Assembly: GCA_028753945.1 (NCBI GenBank)
Contig: JAPNXP010000008.1
Span: 3,658,001-3,722,000, forward strand
Length of the DNA: 64,000 nt
Direction of reading: 5' to 3'
DNA from: Hexactinellida sp. DTS-2022
Lineage: Eukaryota; Porifera; Hexactinellida
Each line of letters opens with the position of its first letter. Within the stretch, counting starts at the first letter, position 1. A model generated the notes under the pieces. That model was not told where the DNA came from and made no database searches. It was given only the letters and a program-made list of their open reading frames with translations. Shown here piece after piece: positions 48,501 through 57,614 of this stretch. The translations under genes and the position numbers were made by a program.

Positions 48501-49909
48501 ATGGCTACAGCTGAAGTGCAGTGCCGTAACCACCAATTAAAAGTGGTCAGGTTAGACCGGGCTGGATACAGTACCAACAGGGCCAAGGGTTCAGCTTAAC
48601 CTGTCCAACCAACTAAAAGTGGTCAGGTTGAAACCTGACCAACCTGACCAGTGGCTACGGCCCTGAAGTGTCTATAGAAAGAGACGGGAATGCTATACAA
48701 CAGAGGGAGATTCTATCTCGCTGCTTCTCAGAGGCTAGAAGGAGACTGGACGAGAGAGAGAGGCAGCTGTCTCTGCAGCTGGAGCAGATGCTGGGAGAGA
48801 ATCGGATTCACAAGGAGAAGATAGACACAGACCAACTGCAGTTAAAATCAGTATCAGAACACATACAGTCCAATTTATCTTCCAATTCTCTGCAGGAGAC
48901 TGGGAGTGAGGCAGTTAGTGTATTCGAGCAACAAATATACAAACTTAAAAAAGAGGAAAAAAGAGTTCAATTCGAATGGTCTCCTGAAAAGCTGTACAGC
49001 GAGATTAGCAAGATTGGAGAAGTCACCTTACTTCCTGCCTTTCCACAAGTTGATTCAGATTCTAATAATTGCAAACGTATAAAACTTGAATTTGTTCCAG
49101 AACCCTCTATCCAAACGCAGAAGCAGGAAATTCAGCCTCTGTTAAAACAAACATTTTTAAAAGGTGAAAAATGGTATCTAATTGAAGTTTCCTGGTTCAA
49201 CAAATGGAAGCTTTATGTGTCTTTTGATAGTAGTTACTCGTTTGGATCTAGAACAGATGTTGCGGTAAAGCCTGGTCCAATCGACAACACAGCTCTATTA
49301 GAAAATGGGATACTAAAGAAGGGTCTTAAAGAGACTAGCTACAAATTAGTGCCAGCACTAGCTTGGGACAAACTCTTAGCTTGGTATGGGATTACTGAAG
49401 ACTCTGTTGAAATCAAACGTCAAGTAATATCATCAATTCATTCTGTATTTCCTTCTTTATATGGACACAATTTATGCAAAGTAGAAATAGACCATCTTGA
49501 GGTAAAAATATCTATCTATCTTGATAACAGTCGCATTCAATCCCTCTTTATCTCAAGGTGCGATACAATACATTCGCTAGACCGTAAAGTTAGGGCCTTG
49601 TACAATATTGCTCCTGAGAGACAGATACTAATGTACAATGGTTTTGAGCTAATTTTAGATATGGGTAGAGAGGTTCAAGAAGTAGGGATCAGGGATGGAG
49701 CTCAAGTCGAAATAGAAGTACAGAATGCAGATGGAACATGGCCTAGAACCAGGGGCGGCGGGAGGGTGGGGCCAAGTAGGGCCTGTTCCCCACCTCAGGT
49801 GGGGCACAGCTTTAAGATTAAGATGCACCACCTGTACCCCATCAGTGGCGCCGCTCTAACTCCGCTAGTGCTTACAACTAAGCCTAAGGCCAAAATAAAA
49901 AAATTATGA
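48501..49909 (+). pseudogene. Coiled coil-DUSP-UBL gene, first copy, start broken by a MITE
   Basis: This is homologous to the intact gene at 52982-54103. The original start (ATGGCTACAGCTGAAGT, at 48501) runs into a 147-bp inserted element and soon reaches a stop codon. Beyond the insert the frame is open from 48668 to 49909 without an ATG until 48788. The frame encodes a coiled coil (QQREILSRCFSEARRRLDER), VQFEWSPEKLYSEISKIGEV, a DUSP domain (WYLIEVSWFNKWKLYV, KPGPIDNTALLE, WDKLLAWYG) and a UBL domain ending NADGTWPR. After TWPR the sequence leaves the family and runs into repeat-like GC-rich DNA. Either it is a young pseudogene or a shorter protein starts at 48788 (373 residues). No stop or frameshift lies in the domains. 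Confidence 0.7.
48519..48665. mobile_element. MITE inserted in a coding start
   Basis: The ends are CAGTGCCGTAACCAC and GTGGCTACGGCCCTG. AAGTG is repeated outside both ends; CTGAAGTG (8 bp) also fits if the last CTG is counted as flank. The intact copy has GCTGAAGTCTCTATAG at this place, serving as the empty site. Inside, AAAAGTGGTCAGGTT occurs twice. Confidence 0.85.
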
Positions 49910-50419
49910 CTTTTTGACTAGTAGAACTAGAAACATTCGTTTATTATTTCAAAATACAATAAATAACTTGTTTGAATTAAAAAAATATTATTTGAGTTTC
50001 TGTGTTTAACAGAAATACTTTTTAGAGTTGCGGATATAACTAATTTACGGGCTTGCTGCTTGCACTAATCCTGTGACACCTGATGCATGGTCTACATTTA
50101 AATAGACATCTTAGTTGATACAGTTAGTATTCCCATTGATGAGCCTTTACGAAATAGCCAAAGCAGGCGGAGCGTCGGCAAACGGAACTTGCGTGGAGGT
50201 TGGTAGGCATGTGGCTGACAATAAATGGGATTATTTTTGAACAAGACGAATTCTATCTAAAATCCTTGGGACAGGATGAGTAGTATATAATTTAAAGAGA
50301 TTATATTTCGTAAAAAAGTATGCGCCTGAAACTGCCCGGGTATGGCTGTTTCTCCAGCGCTCCACTGTTCGCAACAACCTTTCGACAGAAACGTCATTAC
50401 CTTTGAAATAGTGTATGTA

Positions 50420-50470
50420 GTATTAACCGTGTTCGTACTAAAAGCTTTTTAATACGAACACGGTTAATAC
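50420..50470. repeat. Perfect 18-bp hairpin, pogo-like
   Basis: GTATTAACCGTGTTCGTA at 50420-50437 is exactly reverse-complemented at 50453-50470 around a 15-nt loop. The GTTAATACGAAC-type wording matches the ends of the element at 20016-20404, so this may be a minimal snap-back relic. Confidence 0.75.
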
Positions 50471-50688
50471 TTTAGAAGGGAACATCGTATATAACTCGGT
50501 ACAATATTCCCCACTTTGAGTTCTTCCAGACGTCTGGGAAAATTGACAAAAATCGAGTTTGAATATCTAAAGTGATTATCTTAATTTGTATGAACTCAAA
50601 CAAATGTCAACCGATTCATATGAGTTTTTTAATGTGCCGACCAGTATTGAAATGACTGCCTTGGTATAATATTACTGGTCCGTAGGTC

Positions 50689-50946
50689 CATAGGCGCAAA
50701 GTTTTACAAATCTGAGGTTGAAGTGGAGGGGCGCGGAGCGAGTGTAGCGAGCGACTTTTTGGGAGCCTGGGGGGCTTGCCCCCCTGCAAAAAATTGATTG
50801 CAACAAATGTCATTTTTTGAATGAATTATACGTATATTTTACTATCCTAAATTATATTTAACATTTTATTTTTTTATCCAGAGGGCACAGTAACACCCGC
50901 ACCATTAATGTTGCCCCCACCCCCCCCCCCCCTGTTTGCGCCACTG
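50689..50946. mobile_element. hAT-like MITE with GC-rich core
   Basis: The ends are CATAGGCGCAAAGT and TGTTTGCGCCACTG. The flanks CGTAGGTC and CGTAGATC are a 7-of-8 target duplication. The core holds GGAGCGAGTGTAGCGAGCG and a C run of about 14 bases. Confidence 0.65.
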
Positions 50947-51315
50947 CGTAGATCCTCCACAGAACCAGGTTTTATTAACTAAGAACTTAAATTTTCAGGA
51001 TAGGTGTCTTATGGGTTACAGATGTGCACCTGGGGTCACGATTTTGGATTACATTTTGGGACACATTTATACACTTATTTAATGTCGCAACATGAACAAT
51101 AAATAGTGCCCGACTATTCAATTTATATGCATTAGATATATAATTTAATTCTACACCTTTTCATAGCGTACTAATTTTCAAATTGGCCACAATTGAGTTA
51201 CAAATTTCCTTTGATTACTAACACGTCTGTCCAATTGAAAGTACATTAAGGATCGTTATTTTCCTAAACGCCTCTCTGAAATGGTTTAACACCTTTATGG
51301 TGATGATTACATGAC

Positions 51316-51427
51316 GAAAAATCTAAAATTACATCTGTGCTGAAGGCACTATTAAACGACCAACCACCAAAAGATAGTGCCTTTTAAAGGAACATGCTGT
51401 CGGTACAGCTGTAATTTTAGATTTTTT
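51316..51427. mobile_element. Short fold-back element before the second DUSP-UBL gene
   Basis: A 112-bp near-palindrome: AAATCTAAAATTACATCTGT at the left and ACAGCTGTAATTTTAGATTT at the right. It sits in the same position relative to the 5' module as the copy at 48146-48280. Confidence 0.75.
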
Positions 51428-51540
51428 AATTGTGTTATGGGTAGTATGTTTGCCCGATACAATTAATGAATACCTTGAAGGAGACCAGTCTAGATCCCAT
51501 AAATAAATAAAAACAAAACACCAAACTTGACTGGCCGGCG

Positions 51541-52818
51541 CATGGCCTACTTAATATACGGCTATATATGTCACCGAGAAGGCCAAGAAAGAAGAAGGCC
51601 AGTTTCTAATTTTCATTTTAGGATAAACTATGCCTCCTATTGTTGTTATTTGGGTTGTATATGGGGTAATCAACCATTGCGAGTCCAATGAAACCACTTT
51701 TGAGAATCTCAGATTTGTGGTTAAGCTGTTTAGGCGCCATTTAATGATGACACCACAAATATACAAAAATATAAAATTTGAGTCTAAAGAACTGCGAGAA
51801 AATGAAAATAATTTGCTAATATACTTTGAATACATTTTCCGGATATATAATGATAATGAATATATATAAACCAGCAATTATATACGTTTTATGTACGAAA
51901 ATAGTAAGTTTTAATTCGGATACTACTTGTATTTTAGCATGTGGTTGCTTTAAAAATTTTAATTTTTTTAGAATGTCGCCATTTTGTGATTTAGTAGCCT
52001 TTGGGGTATAAATATATCTCTGTATTAGTATTCCTATTATAAAATTATTAGAAAGTAGGAAGAAACAGAAATTTATGATATTAAAAAAAAAATTCATTTT
52101 ACCATAAATTGTTACCGTCATCATTAAATGGCGCCTAAACAGCTTAACCACAAATCTGAGATTCTCAAAAGCAGGGTTGCCAATCCAATCCAATCCAATC
52201 GACAATCCAATCCAATCGAGCCAAATTTGGACAATCGGCAATCCAAATTTGGACAATCGATTATTCGGATGACAATCCAATCGCAATCGACAATCCAAAA
52301 TATCATCGATTTTTTTGGATTGTTTCTCCGATTTTTTTCGATCGTTTACTCCTCAGTATTGTATCAAAAAGAGTTATGTTTCATCATATGTTCAAACTTA
52401 AAACATATTTTATTGGGTATAATTGACGAGCAATTGAGCATTTTAAATTTTGGCATTATTTTGAAATTGAAAAAACAAACAATCGAAAAAATCGATAAAA
52501 ATTCATCGATTGCAATCCAATCGATAAATATCGAACCAATCCAATCGACAATCCAATCGATGAAAAATGCAGCAATCCAACCGATAATCCAATCGATGAA
52601 AAATGCAGCAATCGGCAATCGAAAATTTTCTTGATTGGATTGGATTGGCAACCCTGCTCAAAAGTGGTTCCATTGGACTCGCAATGGTTGATTACCCCAT
52701 ATACAACCCAAATAACAACAATAGGAGGCATAGTTTATCCTAAAATGAAAATTAGAAACTGGCCTTCTTCTTTCTTGACCTTCTCGGCGACATATATAGC
52801 CGTATATTAAGTAGGCCA
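51541..52818. mobile_element. Long-TIR element with 9-bp duplication (MULE-like), carrying a hAT MITE
   Basis: Both ends carry about 210 bp of near-identical inverted repeat starting at TGGCCTACTTAATATACGG. The target duplication TGGCCGGCG lies at 51532-51540 and 52819-52827. Long TIRs with 9-bp duplications are typical of Mutator-like elements, an inference without a transposase. The interior, about 365 bp, is non-coding. The right TIR contains the hAT MITE at 52172-52656. Copies A and B of the 5' module show the site without this insertion. Confidence 0.85.
52172..52656. mobile_element. hAT-like MITE, copy 2, inside a TIR
   Basis: 485 bp with the same ends as copy 1 at 45440. The target duplication CTCAAAAG is at 52164-52171 and 52657-52664. 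The other TIR of the host element, at 51697-51704, has the single unoccupied site (CTTTTGAG on the plus strand), which shows the insertion directly. Confidence 0.95.
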
Positions 52819-52981
52819 TGGCCGGCGTTAATTGAATACTGTTCTCCATATTTATATCCTGCAAACAAATATTATTCCTTGGGAAATGGGGAAGGATTTT
52901 GCAATACAATATTATATATTGTTCGAGGGAATGATATTCACAAGTAGGTATATTTTTTAAGTGATTAGCAGGTTATTAGCA

Positions 52982-54103
52982 ATGGCTACAGCTGAAGTCT
53001 CTATAGACAGTGGGCTGTTGGAGACAGACGGGAATGCGATACAACAGAGGGAGATTCTATCTCGCTGCTTCTCAGAGGCTAGAAGGAGACTGGACGAGAG
53101 AGAGAGGCAGCTGTCTCTGCAGCTGGAGCAAAAGCTGGGAGAGAATCTGATCCACAAGAAGAAGCTAGACACAGACCGATTGCAGTTAGAGTTAACAACT
53201 GAGCAAATTAAAGCCAATTTATCTTCCAATTCTCTGCAAGAGACTGGGACTGAAGCTATTAGTCTATTTGAGCAAAGAATATCGAAACTTAAAAAAGAGG
53301 AAAGAATAGTTCAATTCGAATGGTCTCCTAAACAGCTGTACAGCGAGATTAGCAAGATTGGAGAAGTCTCCTTATTTCCTGCCTTTCCACAAGTTGATTC
53401 AGATTCTAATAATTGCAAACGTATAAAACTTGAATTTGTTCCCACTTTCCAGGAGCAAAAGCAAGAAATTCATTCTCTCCTTAGTCAAGAACTTGTAAAA
53501 GGTCAAGATTGGTATCTAGTTCCCATTCCCTGGTTCAAACAGTGGAAACGTTATGTAGGCTATGATAATCGGTGTAAGTCTAAAGAAGGAGATGAAACTA
53601 TCAAGCCAGGTCCTATTGACACCACACCTCTGTTGGACAATGGGAAACTGAGGAGACATCAAGTTCATGAGACTGATTACATACTAGTTCCAGCTCCAGC
53701 TTGGTACAAACTCATTTCTTGGTATGGGATTAGTGCAGGCTCTGTTGGAATCAAACGTAAAGTGGTGGAGTTAGGTAAGTCTGTTAAACAATGCAAAGTA
53801 GAAGTACACCCTCTCGAGCTGAAGGCATGTGTCTACCCTAGAGAGAACGAATTTAATATAGTCAGATTATCAATATGTGATACAATACATACACTGGACA
53901 AGAAGATTAGAGAATCGTATAACATTGGCCCTGATAAGCAGACACGTGTTTACAACAGATACATGACATATACCTATGAGCTCATTAAAGATATGAATAT
54001 AGAAGTTCAAGATTTAGAGATCTTTGATGGAAAGTGCGTGCTGCTAGAAGTCCGGAGTGCAAATGGAACTTGGCCTAGACCTATTAGAGAATCTACAAAA
54101 TAA
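52982..54103 (+). CDS. Coiled coil-DUSP-UBL protein without protease domain, intact copy
   Basis: A 373-residue intronless ORF from ATG 52982. About residues 20-115 are charged heptad-like coiled coil (ILSRCFSEARRRLDERERQL), ending in VQFEWSPKQLYSEISKIGEV, which recalls the coil of TRIM-type B-box proteins. A DUSP domain follows at about 155-265 (WYLVPIPWFKQWKRYVGYD, KPGPIDTTPLLDNG, WYKLISWYG). Then comes the DUSP-linked ubiquitin-like domain of USP4/11/15 at about 268-362 (CKVEVHPLELK, CDTIHTLDKKI, ANGTWPR). In those enzymes the catalytic domain begins soon after; here the ORF ends 13 residues past GTW and the next gene, PIK3C3, starts 158 bp later. No catalytic Cys or His box exists, so it cannot be a deubiquitinase. 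It may compete with or target USP4/15-type enzymes (speculative). The promoter region carries a nested transposon. Confidence 0.85.
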   Translation: MATAEVSIDSGLLETDGNAIQQREILSRCFSEARRRLDERERQLSLQLEQKLGENLIHKKKLDTDRLQLELTTEQIKANLSSNSLQETGTEAISLFEQRISKLKKEERIVQFEWSPKQLYSEISKIGEVSLFPAFPQVDSDSNNCKRIKLEFVPTFQEQKQEIHSLLSQELVKGQDWYLVPIPWFKQWKRYVGYDNRCKSKEGDETIKPGPIDTTPLLDNGKLRRHQVHETDYILVPAPAWYKLISWYGISAGSVGIKRKVVELGKSVKQCKVEVHPLELKACVYPRENEFNIVRLSICDTIHTLDKKIRESYNIGPDKQTRVYNRYMTYTYELIKDMNIEVQDLEIFDGKCVLLEVRSANGTWPRPIRESTK

Positions 54104-54260
54104 CTAATTTACAAAACATTATATTTTACCTAGAATTATTATTTGGATAAATTAGACAGGATACACATGGAATCGTACTTAATGAAGCAACGGGAAACTC
54201 CCTGCCCTTACTGGTATCCTAATGTTTATAAGTTAGTTGTCAGCTCAAAAAATAGTTCCC

Positions 54261-56981
54261 ATGCCTCAACTGGGGAATTCTACCTTCAGCTACTTCCACA
54301 GCTGCGACCTGGATGAGAGTTTCAAAATAAAGATCTGCTGTCTGGAAGGGAGTCTGTCCGGCATACGCGACAACTACCAGCGCCTGGTGGATAACCCTGC
54401 TCTTTCCATGGCAGGGACCCACCAGTCAGACCGGCCTGACCTGTCCATCACGTGTCAGCTGTTCGACGACGGCGTCCCGCTCTCCTGTCCGGTGCAGACC
54501 TGCTACAAGAGCTTTAGCGGGCAGAGCATCTGGCAGTGGGGCGAGTGGCTGAGTCTGCACATCCCCTGTAAGCACCTGTCGAGAAAGACAATGCTGGCTC
54601 TCACCGTCTGGGACAGCGAGGGTCCCAGGAGACCGGTTGCCCTAGGCGGCACCTCTGTGCCGGTATTCGACGAGTGGGGGGCCTGTCAGACCGGCATTCT
54701 GGACCTCAGGCTGTGGTTAGGCGCCGAAGCCTGCGGAAAGTACCATGGATGTTCGACCCCGGGCCACGTTCGTAATGCGGAGAGCGAGAGCCAGCGCCTG
54801 GGGGACCTGCAGAGGCAGTACTACGAAGGACACATCCAGCACATCGACTGGCTGGATAGAGTCACGTTCCCAGAGATCGAGCGCATCAACGAGCACGAGA
54901 AGCGAGCCACCGAGCACTTCTATCTCTCCATTCAGTTCCCCACTTTCTGCAAGACGGGCACGGAGGAGGTGCTGTCCATGGTGTACTTCGAGCCGAGTGG
55001 CACCGAGGTGGTCACGCACCCCACCAGCTACCAGCTGTGCCAGATCCAGGAGCCGGAGATGGACCTGCCCAACCTGGTCGAGCAGAAGCACCGACAGCTG
55101 ACCGAGCTGCACGAGGGACCAGGGATGATAGACCGACAGCTGAAGCCCATCGGCGCAGACAAGCAGCAGCTGGACCGCATAACCTCCTCGCCGCCCTCGC
55201 ACGCGCTCACGCCCCAGGAGAAGATCCTCCTCTGTCAGTACCGGCACTCGCTGCTGCTGCAGCCCTCCGCCCTGCCCAAGTACCTGGAGGCGGTGGACTG
55301 GAGCAGCGAGGTGGAGGTGTGGCCCGCCCTGCGCCTCATGGAGAGGTGGCAGAAGCCGTCCCCCGCCGAGGCGCTCGAGCTCCTGAAGCCGGTGTTCACG
55401 CAGGAGCCCGTCCGGAAGTACGCGGTCAGCTGTCTGTCGCTGGCAGACGACGAGGACCTGTCTCTGTACCTGCTGCAGCTGGTGCAGGCCATTCGCTATG
55501 AGAGCAGCGAGCTGCTAAGCGCGAGCTCGGCGGAGCAGCCGGGGCTCACAGGCGGAGAGGAGCCGGCGCTTACGAGCGGGGATGAGGCGGAGCAGACAGA
55601 CGATACGCCGGACGAGAAGCAGGAGAGTCTCGTGTTCGACACCACGCTCAAGAGCTCCGGGGGCGTCACGGAGGGAATCGACGCGACGGAGTCTACCATG
55701 TCTGCTGCCAAGTCAGCTGTCAGCTCGGCTGAGGGGAGACTCTCGCTGGTGGAGTTCCTAATCTGGCGCTGCTCGCAGAGCGCGGGGCTGGCCTTCTACC
55801 TGTTCTGGTACCTGGCCGTGGAGTGCCAGGACACCAAGAACTCGGAGGAGCAGCTGAGACGCTACCGCTTCGTGTCCAGCAAGTTCAGTCGGAGTCTGGA
55901 GGACAAGCAGCACGAGAACAAACTCTACGCGCAGATGTGCAAGCAGTCGGATCTGGTCGAGACTCTGGTTAAGCACGCCAAGATCGTGAAGGAGTCCCGC
56001 GGGTCGGTGGCTAAGAAGACGGAGAGGCTGCGGCTGCTGCTGGCAGAGAAATACTCCAAACAGGGGGAGGCGTCCCTCGCGGACATGCCGCTGCCGATCG
56101 ACCCCAGCGCCCGCGTGCTCTCGCTCCCCATCGACCGGGTCTGCGTGCTCAAGAGCAACACGCAGCCGCTGCTGCTGCCCTTCCGCATCGAAGACGGCTC
56201 CGAGAGACTCGTCATGTTCAAGCGCGGAGACGACCTGCGTCAGGACCAGCTGGTGCTGCAGATGGTCTCCCTGATGGACCGGCTGCTCAGACGGGAGGGA
56301 CTCGACCTCAAGCTGAGTCCCTACCACGTGCAGCCCGTGTCCCCAACAGACGGGTTCGTAGAGTTCGTGCACAACTCCACCTCAGTGCAGGACGTGCTCA
56401 GCAGAGAGGGCAGCATTCAGGCGTACCTGAAGAAGCACAACCCGGACCCGAGCACGCGCTCCGGGATCAGAGCCGAGGCTATGGACAACTACGTGCGGTC
56501 TCTGGCCGGCTACTGCGTGGTCTCCTACCTCATGGGGATAGGGGACCGACACCTCGAGAATCTGCTCATCACCAACTCGGGAAAGTTCTTCCACATCGAC
56601 TTTGGGTACATCTTGGGGCGGGACCCGCGGCCCTTCCCTCCCCCCATGAAGCTCAGCAAGGAGATGGTGGAAGGGATGTGCGGCACAGCGAGCAGAGAAT
56701 ACGAGGAATTCAGAGGCCACTGCTACTCCGCGTTTCTTATTCTGAGGCGGCACTCCAACCTAATTCTGAATCTGCTGTCGCTAATGGTGGACGCCAACAT
56801 CCCTGACATTGCGCTCGAGCCGGACAAGACGGTGCAGAAGGTTCAGGAGAAGTTTAAGCTTGAGATGGGAGACGAAGAGGCGGTGCAGTTCTTCCAGAAC
56901 CTCCTGGACGAGAGCGTCAAGGCCATGTTCCCAGTGGTGGTGGACCAGATACACAAGTGGGCTCAGTATTGGCGGCGGTAG
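54261..56981 (+). CDS. PIK3C3: Class III phosphatidylinositol 3-kinase (VPS34)
   Basis: A 906-residue single-exon ORF (human 887). ATG 54261 is chosen because it begins just before the conserved SYFHSCDLDESFKIK; the open frame to its left has no ATG. The domain order is C2 (about 10-180, with VDWLDRVTF-type IDWLDRVTFPEIERINE after it), helical (about 300-540), and lipid kinase (about 590-890). Kinase marks are FKRGDDLRQDQLVLQ, the catalytic loop GIGDRHLENLL, the DFG segment HIDFGYILGRDP and the class III tail ending HKWAQYWRR. It makes PI3P for autophagy and endosome traffic with VPS15 and Beclin. An acidic, low-complexity insert (about 420-500) replaces the variable linker of other animals. 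The gene is intronless and strikingly GC-rich compared with its flanks. Confidence 0.97.
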   Translation: MPQLGNSTFSYFHSCDLDESFKIKICCLEGSLSGIRDNYQRLVDNPALSMAGTHQSDRPDLSITCQLFDDGVPLSCPVQTCYKSFSGQSIWQWGEWLSLHIPCKHLSRKTMLALTVWDSEGPRRPVALGGTSVPVFDEWGACQTGILDLRLWLGAEACGKYHGCSTPGHVRNAESESQRLGDLQRQYYEGHIQHIDWLDRVTFPEIERINEHEKRATEHFYLSIQFPTFCKTGTEEVLSMVYFEPSGTEVVTHPTSYQLCQIQEPEMDLPNLVEQKHRQLTELHEGPGMIDRQLKPIGADKQQLDRITSSPPSHALTPQEKILLCQYRHSLLLQPSALPKYLEAVDWSSEVEVWPALRLMERWQKPSPAEALELLKPVFTQEPVRKYAVSCLSLADDEDLSLYLLQLVQAIRYESSELLSASSAEQPGLTGGEEPALTSGDEAEQTDDTPDEKQESLVFDTTLKSSGGVTEGIDATESTMSAAKSAVSSAEGRLSLVEFLIWRCSQSAGLAFYLFWYLAVECQDTKNSEEQLRRYRFVSSKFSRSLEDKQHENKLYAQMCKQSDLVETLVKHAKIVKESRGSVAKKTERLRLLLAEKYSKQGEASLADMPLPIDPSARVLSLPIDRVCVLKSNTQPLLLPFRIEDGSERLVMFKRGDDLRQDQLVLQMVSLMDRLLRREGLDLKLSPYHVQPVSPTDGFVEFVHNSTSVQDVLSREGSIQAYLKKHNPDPSTRSGIRAEAMDNYVRSLAGYCVVSYLMGIGDRHLENLLITNSGKFFHIDFGYILGRDPRPFPPPMKLSKEMVEGMCGTASREYEEFRGHCYSAFLILRRHSNLILNLLSLMVDANIPDIALEPDKTVQKVQEKFKLEMGDEEAVQFFQNLLDESVKAMFPVVVDQIHKWAQYWRR

Positions 56982-57614
56982 GGGACTGTATATTGGAGTC
57001 CTTATTGATTAATGCTATTTGTAATTGTATATACTTTGTCGAGCAGAGACAAGTTCTATAGATCTCTCCAATATAAGATTGTATATCTTTTCACACTTCT
57101 AAAGTCGCATTTAATCTCATTTTGCTCAATTTAAGTTTAAACTATGAAACATTTTTAATATTAATTTTGGTAGATTATTCAAACTGGCAAGTGTTAACAA
57201 TTAATTTATATTTTCCAACAATCCATCATTCAATTCCACAGACCGTTAATTAGTCATTTAATCTCAGTTAACAAAAGATCTGATTATATAACTAAAACCT
57301 ACCTTGATGTTCCACTTTTAATATCATACTGGATTTGATTAACTTTGCAAAATCAATTTTATACAATTATTTGTGTTTATATATATGTAATGGTGGCTAG
57401 CTTCTCCTTAGCTTATTTACTGAGCGGAGACAGTCTTCTTCCCTCAACCAGCATACATAGTTTAATTACTAATTAATAAATACACTCACAATACAGTAAT
57501 ATTATATGTAGCGTGTTAGTGTAATTGGGAAATAACTACCCACTTAAATTTGATGGAAAAGCATTTATATTCATTTTAACTAATTGCTAGAAATACAATG
57601 AATAACTCAACCTA
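56982..57614. other. Convergent intergenic spacer
   Basis: This AT-rich stretch separates the stop codons of PIK3C3 (plus) and DTD2 (minus). It should hold both 3' ends. No repeat or gene is visible. Confidence 0.5.

Larger units (their letters stand above)
49910..51315. other. Spacer with transposon fragments between the two copies
   Basis: No gene. It contains the hairpin at 50420-50470 and the hAT-like element at 50689-50946; the rest is AT-rich. Confidence 0.5.
51391..52981 (+). promoter_or_regulatory. 5' module, copy C (before the second DUSP-UBL gene), split by a transposon
   Basis: The module pieces are 51391-51540 and 52819-52981, interrupted at GCCGGCG by the 1278-bp element. Blocks CTCCATATTTATATCC, GGGAAATGGGGAAGG and ATTCACAAGTAGGTA precede AAGTGATTAGC and the ATG at 52982. 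Confidence 0.7.

Noticed and set aside
51630..52731. Frames across the long-TIR element
   Set aside because: They run through inverted repeats and the MITE; the same peptide appears from both arms, so it is repeat sequence, not a transposase.
54104..54260. USP catalytic exons after the second DUSP-UBL gene
   Set aside because: Only 157 bp lie before PIK3C3 and they contain no Cys-box or His-box wording.
54745..56753. Long frames in other registers across PIK3C3
   Set aside because: GC-rich codon shadows; composition is Arg/Ser/Ala-rich and lacks any domain.
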